Positions 35,955 through 46,000 of a stretch of DNA of 64,000 bases are shown piece by piece; the first letter of the stretch is position 1, and every line of letters starts with the position of its first letter. The stretch covers positions 62,001 through 126,000 of the forward strand of contig VWZF01006010.1 in assembly GCA_013396755.1 (NCBI GenBank), in the 5' to 3' direction. The notes below the pieces were generated by a model. That model had not been told where the DNA came from. It did no database searches and was given only the letters and a program-made list of their open reading frames with translations. The position numbers were made by a program, and so were the translations under genes. This stretch comes from Sclerurus mexicanus. Lineage: Eukaryota; Chordata; Aves; Passeriformes; Furnariidae.

Positions 35955-37855
35955 ACATCTGCAATCTTATAAGAAAAGTGTTTTTCCCTCGCAGTGAGAT
36001 CTCAGAATTAGTGCTTACCAACACAGCACTCATCATCAATTATGCATTGTCCATTCCCTATTGAGTTCTTGCCATTACCATGTCAATATTTTCCCATTTT
36101 ATTAAACCCTCTTGTATTTTTACCATTCATTCTCTCAAACACTCACTTCCTCACAGTTTGCTCCAGCTGTAATCTGCAGGATTCAACAGAAATAGCACAT
36201 CAGAACCAAAGAGCTTTCTTTGAGAATAAAAACCAAACAACAAAACAGTAAATAAATTCCTTCATATAACACCTTTCATATTCCCCCCATAAGAAATTCA
36301 CTGCAACACAGTGTTCTTCTCTCAGACATTATTGTAGTTTAGATGGAGAAGGACCAAGTACACCTCAATATCCCATCTCTAATCTCCTAAAATTAAGCCT
36401 TAATCATCAGGCAATGAAGTATCCTGAAGAAAAGGGAGGAGGAGAGGGGAGGAGGACATGGACAACCCCGTTGTTTCATTTCTTGCATTTTATATTAAAA
36501 TATTTGCATAGTAATTTAATTTGCATTCCTTCTTTCACAAGGTGAATCTTAACCTCATCGTTAAGATCTCTCTCTGTCTCCATGAGAAGGCATAGCAGCA
36601 CTCCGGCATTCCTGATATCCTGTGTCTGCTAGACATGGAAAACGGGAGAACTGAGTATTCCTTGCAGTGTGTTAAAGAATTTGTGACATTAAGTTGCCAA
36701 AATAAGTGAATGCTGTGAAGAAATTGAAATGTCTGGGAAGCCCAAAGCTAAACTTCAAAATCTTTGAGAGAACTGTATTTTCAGCTGCATTCTCAGCACC
36801 TGCCTTTTGCTACACTCTGTTCAGGATAATGTCTTTTGCAAGTCTCATTTCTATGTTCCTACCTCTTCATCTTCACTGTGCAGGGAACCCAAGCATCTCC
36901 TTCAGGGCCAGGAATTAATTTAGGAGCTGGGGAATGTGAATCTCTTAGGTTTCCAGCACTCATTTCCTTGTGCAGAATCCTGGAGGGGTGATTCCATCTT
37001 TGCTCTGCCCTCACCAGGAATACACATCAATTTAATCATCTCTAAGACTTCAGAGGGTGCCAGAGATATTTAGAGCAGTACAATATATTAGCTCATCCAT
37101 AATTTCTGACGGAATTTTACTGCTTTGTGGCAGTGACAGGAAAAAAGAAGATGTCTGACGCTGGTGTCTGTCTAGAAGGGAGCATACAAAACTCCTCAGA
37201 AATTTAGGTCAAACCTATGTTACCACCAGCAGCAACATTATGAGGAGGTACCAGCATCCAGCCTGTCTTTTCTGGGATCCTACAAGTGAATAGTGCTTCC
37301 TGCCGCTCCCAGGAGCCTGCTGCTGACTCTATATGGGCCTGGAGAATCTCATCCTGGCCCTGCGCTCAGTGCTGAGAAACTTCCACCCCAGGGGCTGGGG
37401 AGAGGACTCTCACACCCATTTCAAAGCTACATTGACCCCAGCAACAGCCCCACACTACAGACTGGGCAGGAGAGACTGAACATGCCAGATCTCCAGCTTA
37501 CAAAAGCAGAGGGACAGCATAGTCCCAAGGGAGAACAGCAGCACACAGCATTACATGAACAAATTAATGCATCCCCTTGCTTTTTGACCCAGACTGGAAA
37601 GGACCCTGCAACAGCAAGTACATAATTTCTCCCACTAACCAACTATAAGAGGCAGATAATATCAGCCCACTAAAGGACAGGAAACTGCTGCTTCTTTCGG
37701 ATCATAATTTAATTAACCACGATTTTCCTAACAAGCACATTTTTTCTCTTTTCATTGCTATAAAGTAAAGGACCTGGGGCTGATTCCACAGACTTCGAAG
37801 CTTTAAGGACAGTAACAATTTAATGAGACAACCTGTGTTTACCCTCCTACTGCAG

Positions 37856-37994
37856 ACGCAAACGCTCCGTGGACTCCCGGCAGGAGGAGGAGGAGGAGCC
37901 AGCCCACCTAGGATTCAGGATGCAGCTTATACCTTTCTGTGAGCAGACCCAAATTAGCCAAATTAGCCGGGAGCCTTTTCTCACGTGGTTTTAA
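37856..37994 (+). other. possible terminal coding exon (unconfirmed)
   Basis: A pyrimidine-containing stretch ending in ctactgcag (37847-37855) looks like a splice acceptor. After it a frame of 45 codons opens (RKRSVDSRQEEEEEPAHLGF at the start) and stops at TAA 37992-37994. The first 30 bases keep four CpG sites, unusual in this CpG-poor window. There is no upstream exon I can link it to and no recognised protein. The (GAG)n run could also be a simple repeat. Treat it as a hypothesis. Confidence 0.2.
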
Positions 37995-38511
37995 GTGTCC
38001 TGGACCGTTTTAGGACGTATAACTGTTTAAGAACCAGGAAAAAATAAAAATGTAAACTATTTTGCCGATGGCCTCCATTCTGCTCCCCTTTCTTTCCCCT
38101 CTGCTATTTCATTACTATGTCTGAAGCTTGGAGAGAGGGTCTTGGTAAAGTGTGCCATGATTTTAAGTTAATAGTGCCATCTAGTGATGTAGGGAACAAT
38201 GTGACTCAGAGTCACCAGGCAGCGCTTCAAGACTCAAGGGCTTTCCCAGGAATTAACTATCTTGTATAATATGTGATAATATCTCTGTGGCATCAGGATG
38301 GCCTGTCCCAGAAACAGGCAGAGTACCATACACCCCTGACAGATGCCCTGGAGGTGGGAGCAAAGGTGAGGAGATTTTCCAGAGCTTGGGAAAAAAAGGA
38401 AACCCACTGAGATCTGTATGTGAGGTTTTAGGATACTCTGCTTAGCAATTACAGAAGGGGAAGAAAGTAAAAAATCTGATCCTGTGATGCACTTCAATGT
38501 TGCAGGTCCAT
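37995..38511. other. unrecognised DNA with CTCF-like motif
   Basis: No gene. The only motif noted is listed separately at 38172-38189. Confidence 0.4.
38172..38189 (+). promoter_or_regulatory. CTCF-like motif
   Basis: The sequence tagtgccatctagtgatg closely resembles the TAGTGCC-ATCTAGTGG form of the CTCF core, in the same orientation as the motif at 28.22 kb. It is identified by pattern only. Confidence 0.3.
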
Positions 38512-38625
38512 ATATACATCTATATTCCATATATATATACATTATATATCTATATATATACACCTTTTATATTCATATATATATGCATTATATTTAGACA
38601 CACACACATATGTATATATATATGA
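38512..38625. repeat. AT microsatellite cluster
   Basis: Interrupted (TA)n runs with short (TATC)n-like and (AC)n segments (the latter at about 38598-38608). Composite and imperfect, probably length-variable. Confidence 0.85.
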
Positions 38626-40864
38626 TGTGAATGGTTGCATTTATTTGTGAATAGATGCATCTGTATCTCCCCAGTGGCATATATAAATATCTGTTGAATC
38701 CTCAAATTTCAGAAACCTGATTCCCAGAGGATGTATTTCATTATTCTGTTTCCAAATAGAGGAAACAGGCATGTGGACACAGATACAGAATAACCAATCC
38801 CAAATGCATGATCATTTGAAGTATTTCACTATGACAAATTAACCAAATTTCAGGGACTCTTTGAAACACCCCAGAATCTGAATTTCCAACAGTAGGTACA
38901 GGGAAAGTTTTACTCTCACTCCCCTTGTGAAGGCTTTTCTCTGTGCTCTCCCTCTCTGCCTTTCAGAGTTTGCCTTCGTGCCTGTCCCTTAAGATATAAA
39001 GGACCTGAGGGCTTCTGTTTAAGCCCAGGGCAGGCAATGACAACACTTTCTGTAATTTATTTTAATGAGATGGCAAAGCACTATTATGAAGCCAGACTCC
39101 AAGCAAATCATTCATTCCAGCTGTTGCAGGAGGAATGCTGGGTGACACATTTCTGTGCCTTCTTATAGCTGAGGGAATGAAATGAGGTTAAAGCTGCTCT
39201 CTATTTTCTGAATAAAAGGTAGGAAAAGCAGTCCTTGAAAGAAGGTCTGTAGGGACTTGTATCAGTATGCTTGTGTCCAGAGTCTGAAAGGAGAACTGGC
39301 AGCTTTTTGCTTGGCTTGTTTATTCTGTACCTGATGTTTCGCAGTTTCTCCTGTAACTTCCAATAGCTGTGGCAAAACAAAAAAACAAAAAAACCCAACA
39401 ACAACAAAACCAAACCAAACCAAAAACAAAAAACAACCACGAAAAAAACCAAAACAAAACCTGATTATTTTCCTTTCCCTTTTAATTACCAGTAAGGTTT
39501 GTCTGTGTGTTTATTTGTTTTACTCTGACATGTGAGAGTTTACCCTGGGGTGCAGGATGGGATGATCTGATGAAAGGAGTGATACAGATTTACCTCCAGA
39601 ATCTGGATAGCAACATGTAGTCAGGGTTGAAATGCTTTTCAGGCTGAAGGCAGAAGCCAATTTGTAGGACAAAGCTCTGCAGACCTGCAAAGTATGGTTT
39701 TCTTTTAGAATCACATGTTAATTCTTACTAAATGCTCGCTAGTTTTGCAGGAGGTGAGTACACTGCCTTTTTCTTTGATGTATCATATTTGGGCATTTTG
39801 GTCTCACACTATAAAATTCAAGTTTCATGTAGACTCTTTGAAATTATTTTTTGCCCCAGGGTTTGCCGACCAAACATTAATTGCATTGTTTCCTATGAGT
39901 TTGAGGACTGGGCTTTATGAACCCATGAGTCAACTTGTGCTCCTAAAATTGTTTTTTCCTTTCCTATTATTTTTTGCAGCATTGTTTTCTTTAAATCTTA
40001 AAATAGCTACAGCATCTAGCTTAAAATCAAGTTGAAAAACTAGGATACGATCAAAGAAAGTCTGGAGATACATATCCAGGGACTTGTTTTCTGTCTTTCC
40101 CCTCACCATTTGTTGCCCAAAATTGCAGAAAGTAAATTCACTCCTGGAAGACTCTGTCTGAAAGGCTCATCTAAGGCTCCAGTGAGGAGCTGCAGGGTCA
40201 AAGTGTTCTTTGCATGATTCAGGCAGGGAAATTATGTATATATGTGGCACACAAAGCCTGACTATAGTCCTGCAGCCTCTAAAGATCCTGTGGGAAAAAA
40301 TCTTCACACACCCCGATGTGTATAATTTGTTACACAGTGGGATTGGGTTTTGGTGGCTATATGTATCCAAAGGAAATGCCTCTCAATTATCCTGATCAGT
40401 CGGTCTTCTGGATGTAGAGATCAGTTTGAAAGCTCTGATGTTTTGTCAGAAGCAGAAGAGAATTTCACACCGTTCTGAGTGCCATTTGCCTGCAGGTGAA
40501 ACATGTCACCATGCCAATTAGAGCAAATTATGAACAAAGTGACCTGCAGTGACATGGAGATGTCAGGCAGAATTTAGTTTGCCTTTGCAGAACAGAGAAG
40601 GTAGATCCCACACTGACATCCAGGATTTTCGTATCTGGGTTTTATGAAGCCTTTGGACACAGAATTCCTGAATTTGTCTTTAAAGGGTACTTATTTGGGC
40701 CAAGAGAAACTGTACCAGTGTGGGATCTTGGAAAGGATCACATCTGAATGAGGTGTAGAGCTGTGGGTTATGGCAAAGGCCATGAAGCAACACATGTACT
40801 GATTGCCTTCTCTTTCCCTTCCAGTTAAGGATCTGCCTTGCATCTGTTCGCAGTGAACAGGTAG
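38626..40864. other. repeat-poor unrecognised DNA
   Basis: About 2.2 kb without a gene or interspersed repeat, apart from the A/C-rich tract at 39371-39461. Confidence 0.45.
39371..39461. repeat. (CAAA)n-like low-complexity tract
   Basis: About 90 bp composed almost only of A and C in varying caaa, caaaa and ccaaa units. Read on the minus strand it gives a long T/G run coding a hydrophobic peptide, which is an artefact of composition. Confidence 0.88.
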
Positions 40865-40970
40865 AGAATCAGAGAACCTTTGATTTGGAAGGGACCTTAA
40901 AGATATTCTAGTTCCAATTCTCCTGCTAGACTAACTTGCTCAATGCCCCATCCAACTGGCCTTGAACACG
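40865..40970 (-). mobile_element. CR1 LINE 3' fragment, antisense
   Basis: About 105 bp: 'agaatcagagaacctttgat', 'ttggaagggaccttaaagat', 'ctagttccaattctcctgct', 'gccccatccaactggccttg'. A short reversed tail with some internal loss. Confidence 0.85.
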
Positions 40971-41681
40971 TAAATGAAAAGATAAATATCTGCCTGTATT
41001 TCCTGCAGGATTTTGCAGCTGATTTTCTATCTGAAGTCTAAATTGAGAAGCAGACCCTACCCCCAGTCCCACACAAACTCCGTTGCCATATTGCCATCTA
41101 TTTTTTTCAATATCAGTGGAAAATCCATTCTGTCGGGAGATTCAGCGTTATCCAGGGTTCTGTACTGTGCTGCCACCTTCTGTTTGCTCTTCAAAAAGAA
41201 CATCAGACTAATAGGTTGGTAGGCAAAGCCTGTAAGCATGTCAGCTCCGTGACTGTGACACGTATTGTTCTTATCCCTGAGTGTACTTGTGGGCTCAGGA
41301 ACTGTTGTTCTCTGCCTGTCTCAAAGTACTTGTGTCGGGTTTCAAAAGAGGGATGTGCTGTCATGGAACCGAGTGAGATGACACTTGTGTTTGGAGCAGT
41401 GGGTGTGAAACATGTCTACAGAGATTAAGTCACTTCTCTAAAACACAGAGCACTTGGTTCCTCTATGCCTGTGCTTTGGCTTGCTGCTTTCTGTACTACT
41501 CAAAAGATAAGGGGCCAAATGTGATCCCTCTGCACACTCCTGTACATAGAGCAATGCCCTGTTTGGCTCTAGGTGAAAGGAAATAAAGCAGTGAAACTTC
41601 TTGAAGGCCAAAAATCGCACCCAGATATTCCCATCCCTATCCTAGACTGGGATTTACCACCACTGCTCTGTGCTCTGCAGG
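40971..41681. other. unrecognised spacer
   Basis: About 700 bp between two CR1 tails; no recognised feature. Confidence 0.45.
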
Positions 41682-41754
41682 TCTCCCTGAGGGTAAAGGG
41701 TTGGAAATAGGCGATATCAAGGTCCCTTTCAACACAAACCATTCTATGATTCTG
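41682..41754 (+). mobile_element. CR1 LINE extreme 3' tail, sense
   Basis: About 70 bp: 'tctccctgagggtaaagggt', 'tcaaggtccctttcaacaca', then 'aaccattctatgattctgta'. Only the terminus is preserved. Confidence 0.82.
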
Positions 41755-42697
41755 TATTACGTGAGAAGAATCTCTCCACTCTTCGTAGTCATTCAGCAAC
41801 CGTATCTAAGAATCCACATATTCAAATTAGAAGGTTCTAGGCAGGACTATGATCTTTAGTTCACATTTCTAGTGGTCTGTGCCACTGCCTCAAGCTTTAT
41901 GGAGAGGGTAAAGTATATATATCACACATGTTATATACAAAGATATCACAGAGCTGTGACTCATATCTTTTCCCATTGGCTTCAGTGGGAGCAAGAATTC
42001 CACAAACAAAAAAACCCCAAACAAACAAAAGTGAAATTGTAAATAAGTAAAAACCTGAGCAAACACAGAATCTGTTTGTATGACTGGAAGAACAATGGTC
42101 CTTTCAATAATGCAGTATCTTTGGATTATCAAAATCAGTTTTTGAAAAGAAACCCTCTTTGGAGCCATTTCAAATGAATATTGTCAGTCTAATTAGCAGT
42201 GGATTTATCATGTTCCCCTCTTATTCAGAGGCAAATACATTCTGAAATGTTGCTGCCATTTTTTGAGCTCATTAAAGTTGTATGCACCATTACAGTTACA
42301 AAACTTAGGGGAAAAAAAAAAAGAATGATATTTAAGCAGAATAATCTCTGATTATTCACATTCAGACTTTTATATATTCACACGATCAATATCTTATCTC
42401 ATTTGCTCTACTCCTGACTACATTTAGAGGAAACACCTTCAGCCCAGAACTAACAAATACCATGAATATTACAATTTCTTTACACTTTGATCACTCATGA
42501 AAGAGGGAATTTACTAGCATAGGTATTGCTTTTTATAAGACTTATCCTCATTTTCAGCTATGATGCCAGACTGAATCGCAGCTAAGCAGGGGCACAGCTA
42601 CCCTAATTCAAACTGTTTCCCGGCAGCTTGGAAGCAGTTGGTATGTACTGATATGGATCACAAATGCAGAAAAAGAACTTGGCTTTTACTAATACAA
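41755..42697. other. unrecognised AT-rich DNA
   Basis: About 940 bp, with an A/C-rich patch near 42002-42030 and an A run at about 42311-42322. No gene. Confidence 0.45.
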
Positions 42698-42912
42698 TGT
42701 ATTATATTTGGGTTGGAAGGGACCTTCAAGATTCTCTACTTCCAACCCCCAACCCCNNNNNNNNNNNNNNNNNNNNNNNNNNNNNNNNNNNNNNNNNNNN
42801 NNNNNNNNNNNNNNNNNNNNNNNCAGGTTGCTCAGAGCCCCATCCAACCTGGACTTGAACACTTCCAGGGATGAGGATGCCCAGCTTCTCTGGGCAACCT
42901 GTGCCAGTGTCC
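42698..42912 (-). mobile_element. CR1 LINE 3' fragment, antisense, interrupted by an assembly gap
   Basis: The reversed tail ('tttgggttggaagggacctt', 'tacttccaaccccc') runs into a block of N at 42757-42823. It resumes as 'caggttgctcagagccccat', 'ggacttgaacacttccaggg' and 'cttctctgggcaacctgtgc'. In complete CR1 copies only about 30-40 bases separate these two parts, so the real missing sequence may be shorter than the 67 N, or the gap size may be estimated. Confidence 0.9.
42757..42823. other. assembly gap (67 N)
   Basis: Unsequenced bases inside a CR1 copy. The preceding C-rich homopolymer-like stretch suggests a sequencing or assembly problem at the repeat. Confidence 0.98.
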
Positions 42913-45120
42913 AGTCTGGTAACTTTTTTTTAACCTGTTACAGACTAGTGATGCTTTTAGACCAAAATATCTTTAAAACTCCCATGTAACCTGATATAAT
43001 CCATTTAGATTTTTAGTTTTTTTGGGGTTTTTTTCAATCCTTCCTTCAAGAACAGCATGATATGCACAGTACTGTGCATATACACACACACACATGTATT
43101 TATGTTGACACCATATAATTCAAACCTACACATATCTCCTAGGACCTTGTTCTGGCATGATAAAGGACACTCTTTATTCCATGAGTCTTAAGGTAGTACA
43201 AAATAAAAGAATAGAGGACAATTTGGAGAAAAAAGATACCACCAAGAACAAATGACTACACCAAAGAAAGCTGTTGATACAGGGAAATTGAAAACACAAA
43301 GAATATAACCAAAAAAAAAAAAAAACCCAAACCCAAGCATGGAATGCTGCTTGTATTAAGTCACAGAATTTATTTTCCATTTTTTTGAGTGGCATTGGCA
43401 TTTCAGAGCCTGGCTGGCTGCCACTGAAATCAACAAGAAATTTCACAGCAAATGAGAATATGATTAAACAAGGTAAGGCAGCAGAGGTTAACTAGGACCA
43501 TATTAGAGAACTATACAAGGATGGACTTAAAAGCACATTTTAGAGCAAAGAGGGAGAAAGTTGACCATGATGGACAGTTAAAAAAAGAGATAACAAAGGC
43601 AGAGACCTGTATCTACAAAAAGTTGTGAGCAATATTGAGGTGGTGGTAACGCCCTTCAACACATTCATTGCTGAGCTAAAATTTTGTAAAAGCAGTGGAA
43701 GATTCTCAGAATTAGCAAACCAATGACAGAGAAGGGAGCAATTCTAACTATTTAATCAGGTGTGAAAAAAAGAGAAAGAAAGAAAGCGAGTAATGAATAC
43801 ATAAATTTTAAAAAGAAGAAAATTCCAGAAAACATTTTTTATTTAAAACCAAGGAAAGAGCATATTGTGAACAAAGAAAAGGACACCATTAATGCAATTA
43901 CAGATTAAGACTCATATTGTAGACAGAATTGGGCCAGTTGTTACCAGAAGACCCAGAATTCATTATAATTCATCTAGAAAAGAAAATCAAGCTGTTGAAA
44001 GCTCAGCAAGCCAGTACAAAGGAATTAGGACCCAAAGAAAAATAGGAAAGGGAAGATAATCAAAGATACAGCCAGGGCTTCATTTCTCTTTTCTTTCTGT
44101 CCACATCTTCAGATTCAGATCCCCAGGAAGAGATGCTTTCTCTGATTAGTATCCTTGTTTCCATCTCATATTCTGGAAAATACTCTCAGGAAAAAAAATG
44201 GGTTTCCAAGAGTATTGTTTCATTAGCAATGGGATAGAACTGGTCATGTGCCTCAGTGTATGGAACAATAGTTCCCTACTACTCTTTTTTGGCCCATGCT
44301 TGGTGTGAATACTGAGAAGAATGGCAAATAACTCATGAAAATGAGAAGTTTGGCAGATACTTTAGAGAAAAGCTTGCTGAGTTTTGCTTCTGTTTCTGTA
44401 AAACATGACTTTCTTTTTAATAGGTGGCATTATCCACATATTTACCACTCATTCATGCCATGTACAACTGTAGCTTTTTCCAGGTGCTAGTGGCACCAAG
44501 AACAATAAATATCAGTTTCTCAGTGGGTATTTTATTTTTAAAATAAAGAGAATGAGGGATCAGGTCATTATACAGCCAGATTCCCTTTTCTGGCACAGGG
44601 ATTTTTTTCTTTTTTACTTTAGCAAAAAAACAGGCAAGAGAAATAGGGAACTCCATAAATAGATTTAGGGATGATTTCAGACATGAGCACCTTTATTCTG
44701 CATTGATCAAAAGGCTTGATTTCTATGACCAGAAGGCAGGCAGAACTCTTGTTGGCATGAATTCTTTATACGGCATTATGGGACATTATTTTTTATAGAA
44801 TCATCAGAAATTATTAGAATTTAACATATTTCAGTCCTCTGTGCTCAGTTGAGCATGATAATTTTATTCTCTTTTCACAGGTAAATGCCAATTTAGGTGA
44901 GTAAATTATTTTTCTTAAATTCTGCAGCTTATGTGTTTTCAGATAGCAACGTAAGTCTTCATTTACCTTGTGCTGTGGGATCCTGTTCTGCTTCAGAGCA
45001 ACTGCTGTGATCTGACAAATGGCTGAAAATGTTCCAGAAAGAGACAATGGACCTAAACTATGTGGGAGCTTGGTTGTCTGTGACTATGGTTGTGGCCCCT
45101 TCTGAAAATGAAGGCTCCAT
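42913..45120. other. unrecognised non-coding DNA
   Basis: About 2.2 kb with a short (AC)n run near 43081-43093, an A15 run at about 43311-43325 and a GAAA-type purine run near 43764-43789. The 43450-44070 part is markedly purine-rich on the plus strand. No gene or named repeat. Confidence 0.45.
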
Positions 45121-45124
45121 GCAG
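45121..45124. repeat. 5' target-site duplication (gcag)
   Basis: The four bases gcag directly precede the TG that opens the LTR and match the four bases directly after its terminal CA at 45997-46000. Confidence 0.6.
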
Positions 45125-45279
45125 TGTGAAGGGTTTGGCACTAAATGGTCGTTCGTGTGAGAAACTGCCAGAAGCTTCTCCCATGTCCAACAGAACCAAT
45201 GCCAACTGGCTCCATGAGGCACCCAGCAGTGGCCAAATCTAAACCCATCAGTGATGGTGGTGGCGCCTCTGCGATAATG

Positions 45280-45288
45280 TATTTTAAA
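45280..45288 (+). promoter_or_regulatory. TATA-like box of the LTR
   Basis: TATTTTAAA followed by a G-rich stretch lies about 155 bp into the LTR, a plausible U3/R promoter position. It has drifted from TATATTTAA-like forms and activity is not implied. Confidence 0.45.
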
Positions 45289-45379
45289 AGGGGGCAAAAT
45301 TACGGCAGAGAGTCACCTGCGGCCCCTGGAGGACTCGACACAGGAGGAGGTGGATGCCTGGAGGAGGCTGTGGGAAGCC

Positions 45380-45615
45380 CATGCTGGAGCAGGGTCCTGG
45401 CAAGACTGTGGAAAGAAGAGGTCATGCTGGAGCAGGTTTGCTGGCAGGACTTGTGTCCCCATGAGGGACCCAGACTGGAGCAGTCTGTTCCTGGGGAACT
45501 GCGCACTATGGAAGGGACCCATGCTGGGGCAGTTCATGAAGAACTACAGCCCGTGGGAAGGACTCATGTTGGAGAAGTTCATGGAGAACTGTCTCCCATG
45601 AACCCACTCTGGAGC
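45380..45615 (+). repeat. degenerate roughly 45-bp tandem array inside the LTR
   Basis: Units begin with catgctggagcag-like sequence at 45380, 45423, 45471, 45520, 45565 and, partly, 45605, so spacing is 43, 48, 49, 45 and 40 bases. Each unit continues with a g(a)actg..ccc(a/g)tg-type segment. Because the array is in-frame-like and GC-richer, it holds a plus frame of 193 codons open (45145-45726); that frame is not a recognised protein. Confidence 0.75.
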
Positions 45616-45996
45616 AGAGACAGTGTGAGGAATTCTCCCTATGAGGAGGAACAGCAGAAACAACATGATAAACTGACCACAGCACCCATTCCCTATGTCC
45701 CTGCATTGCTGTGGGGCAGGAGGTAGAGAATTTGGGAGTGGCGTTGAACCTGGGAAGAACGGAGGGGGGAAAGTGTTTTAAGATTTGCTTGTATCTCTCA
45801 TTATCCTGTTCTGATTTGATTGGTAATGAATTAATTTCCCTTAGTCAAGTATGTTTTCCTGTGACAGTAACTGATGAATGATCTCTCCCTGTCCTTATCT
45901 CACCGCACAAGCCCTTCATTATATTTTCTCTCCCCTGTCCAGGTGACAGACAGCTCTGGTGGGCACCTGGTTTCCAGCCAGAGTCAGCCCTCCACA

Positions 45997-46000
45997 GCAG
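45997..46000. repeat. 3' target-site duplication (gcag)
   Basis: The second copy of the gcag repeat that flanks the solo LTR. Confidence 0.6.

Larger units (their letters stand above)
33109..37855. other. repeat-poor unrecognised DNA
   Basis: About 4.7 kb with no interspersed repeat I can identify. It contains a perfect 10-bp-arm palindrome at 33202-33222, an A/C-rich tract at 33491-33533 and a C14 run at 35941-35954. A 110-codon plus frame (37293-37625) in a relatively GC-rich part has no recognisable domain. No gene is supported. Confidence 0.45.
45125..45996 (+). mobile_element. solo LTR of an avian endogenous retrovirus
   Basis: An 872-bp element that begins TGTGAAGG and ends CCTCCACA, the TG...CA form of retroviral LTRs, flanked by a 4-bp duplication gcag. 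From memory it resembles an LTR type common in bird genomes; I cannot give the database name with confidence. Inside are a TATA-like box at 45280-45288, a degenerate array of roughly 45-bp units at 45380-45615 and, at about 45825-45830, AATGAA where I would expect the AATAAA polyadenylation signal. No gag, pol, env or second LTR is found nearby, so it is a solo LTR left by LTR-LTR recombination. A 4-bp duplication would fit an ERV1-type integrase, but the class is not proven. Confidence 0.78.

Noticed and set aside
35632..36039. Minus-strand 135-codon frame
   Set aside because: It is driven by low-complexity sequence (C14/G14 and purine runs) and has no known motif.
37293..37625. Plus-strand 110-codon frame in a GC-richer patch
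   Set aside because: The peptide resembles nothing recognised, a minus frame overlaps it and there are no clear exon boundaries. It was kept only as part of the repeat-poor region.
39201..39452. Hydrophobic minus-strand peptide resembling a membrane segment
   Set aside because: The hydrophobic run is the translation of the A/C-rich low-complexity tract at 39371-39461.
42638..42989. Plus-strand frames crossing the N block
   Set aside because: They contain unknown residues from the gap and otherwise read antisense CR1.
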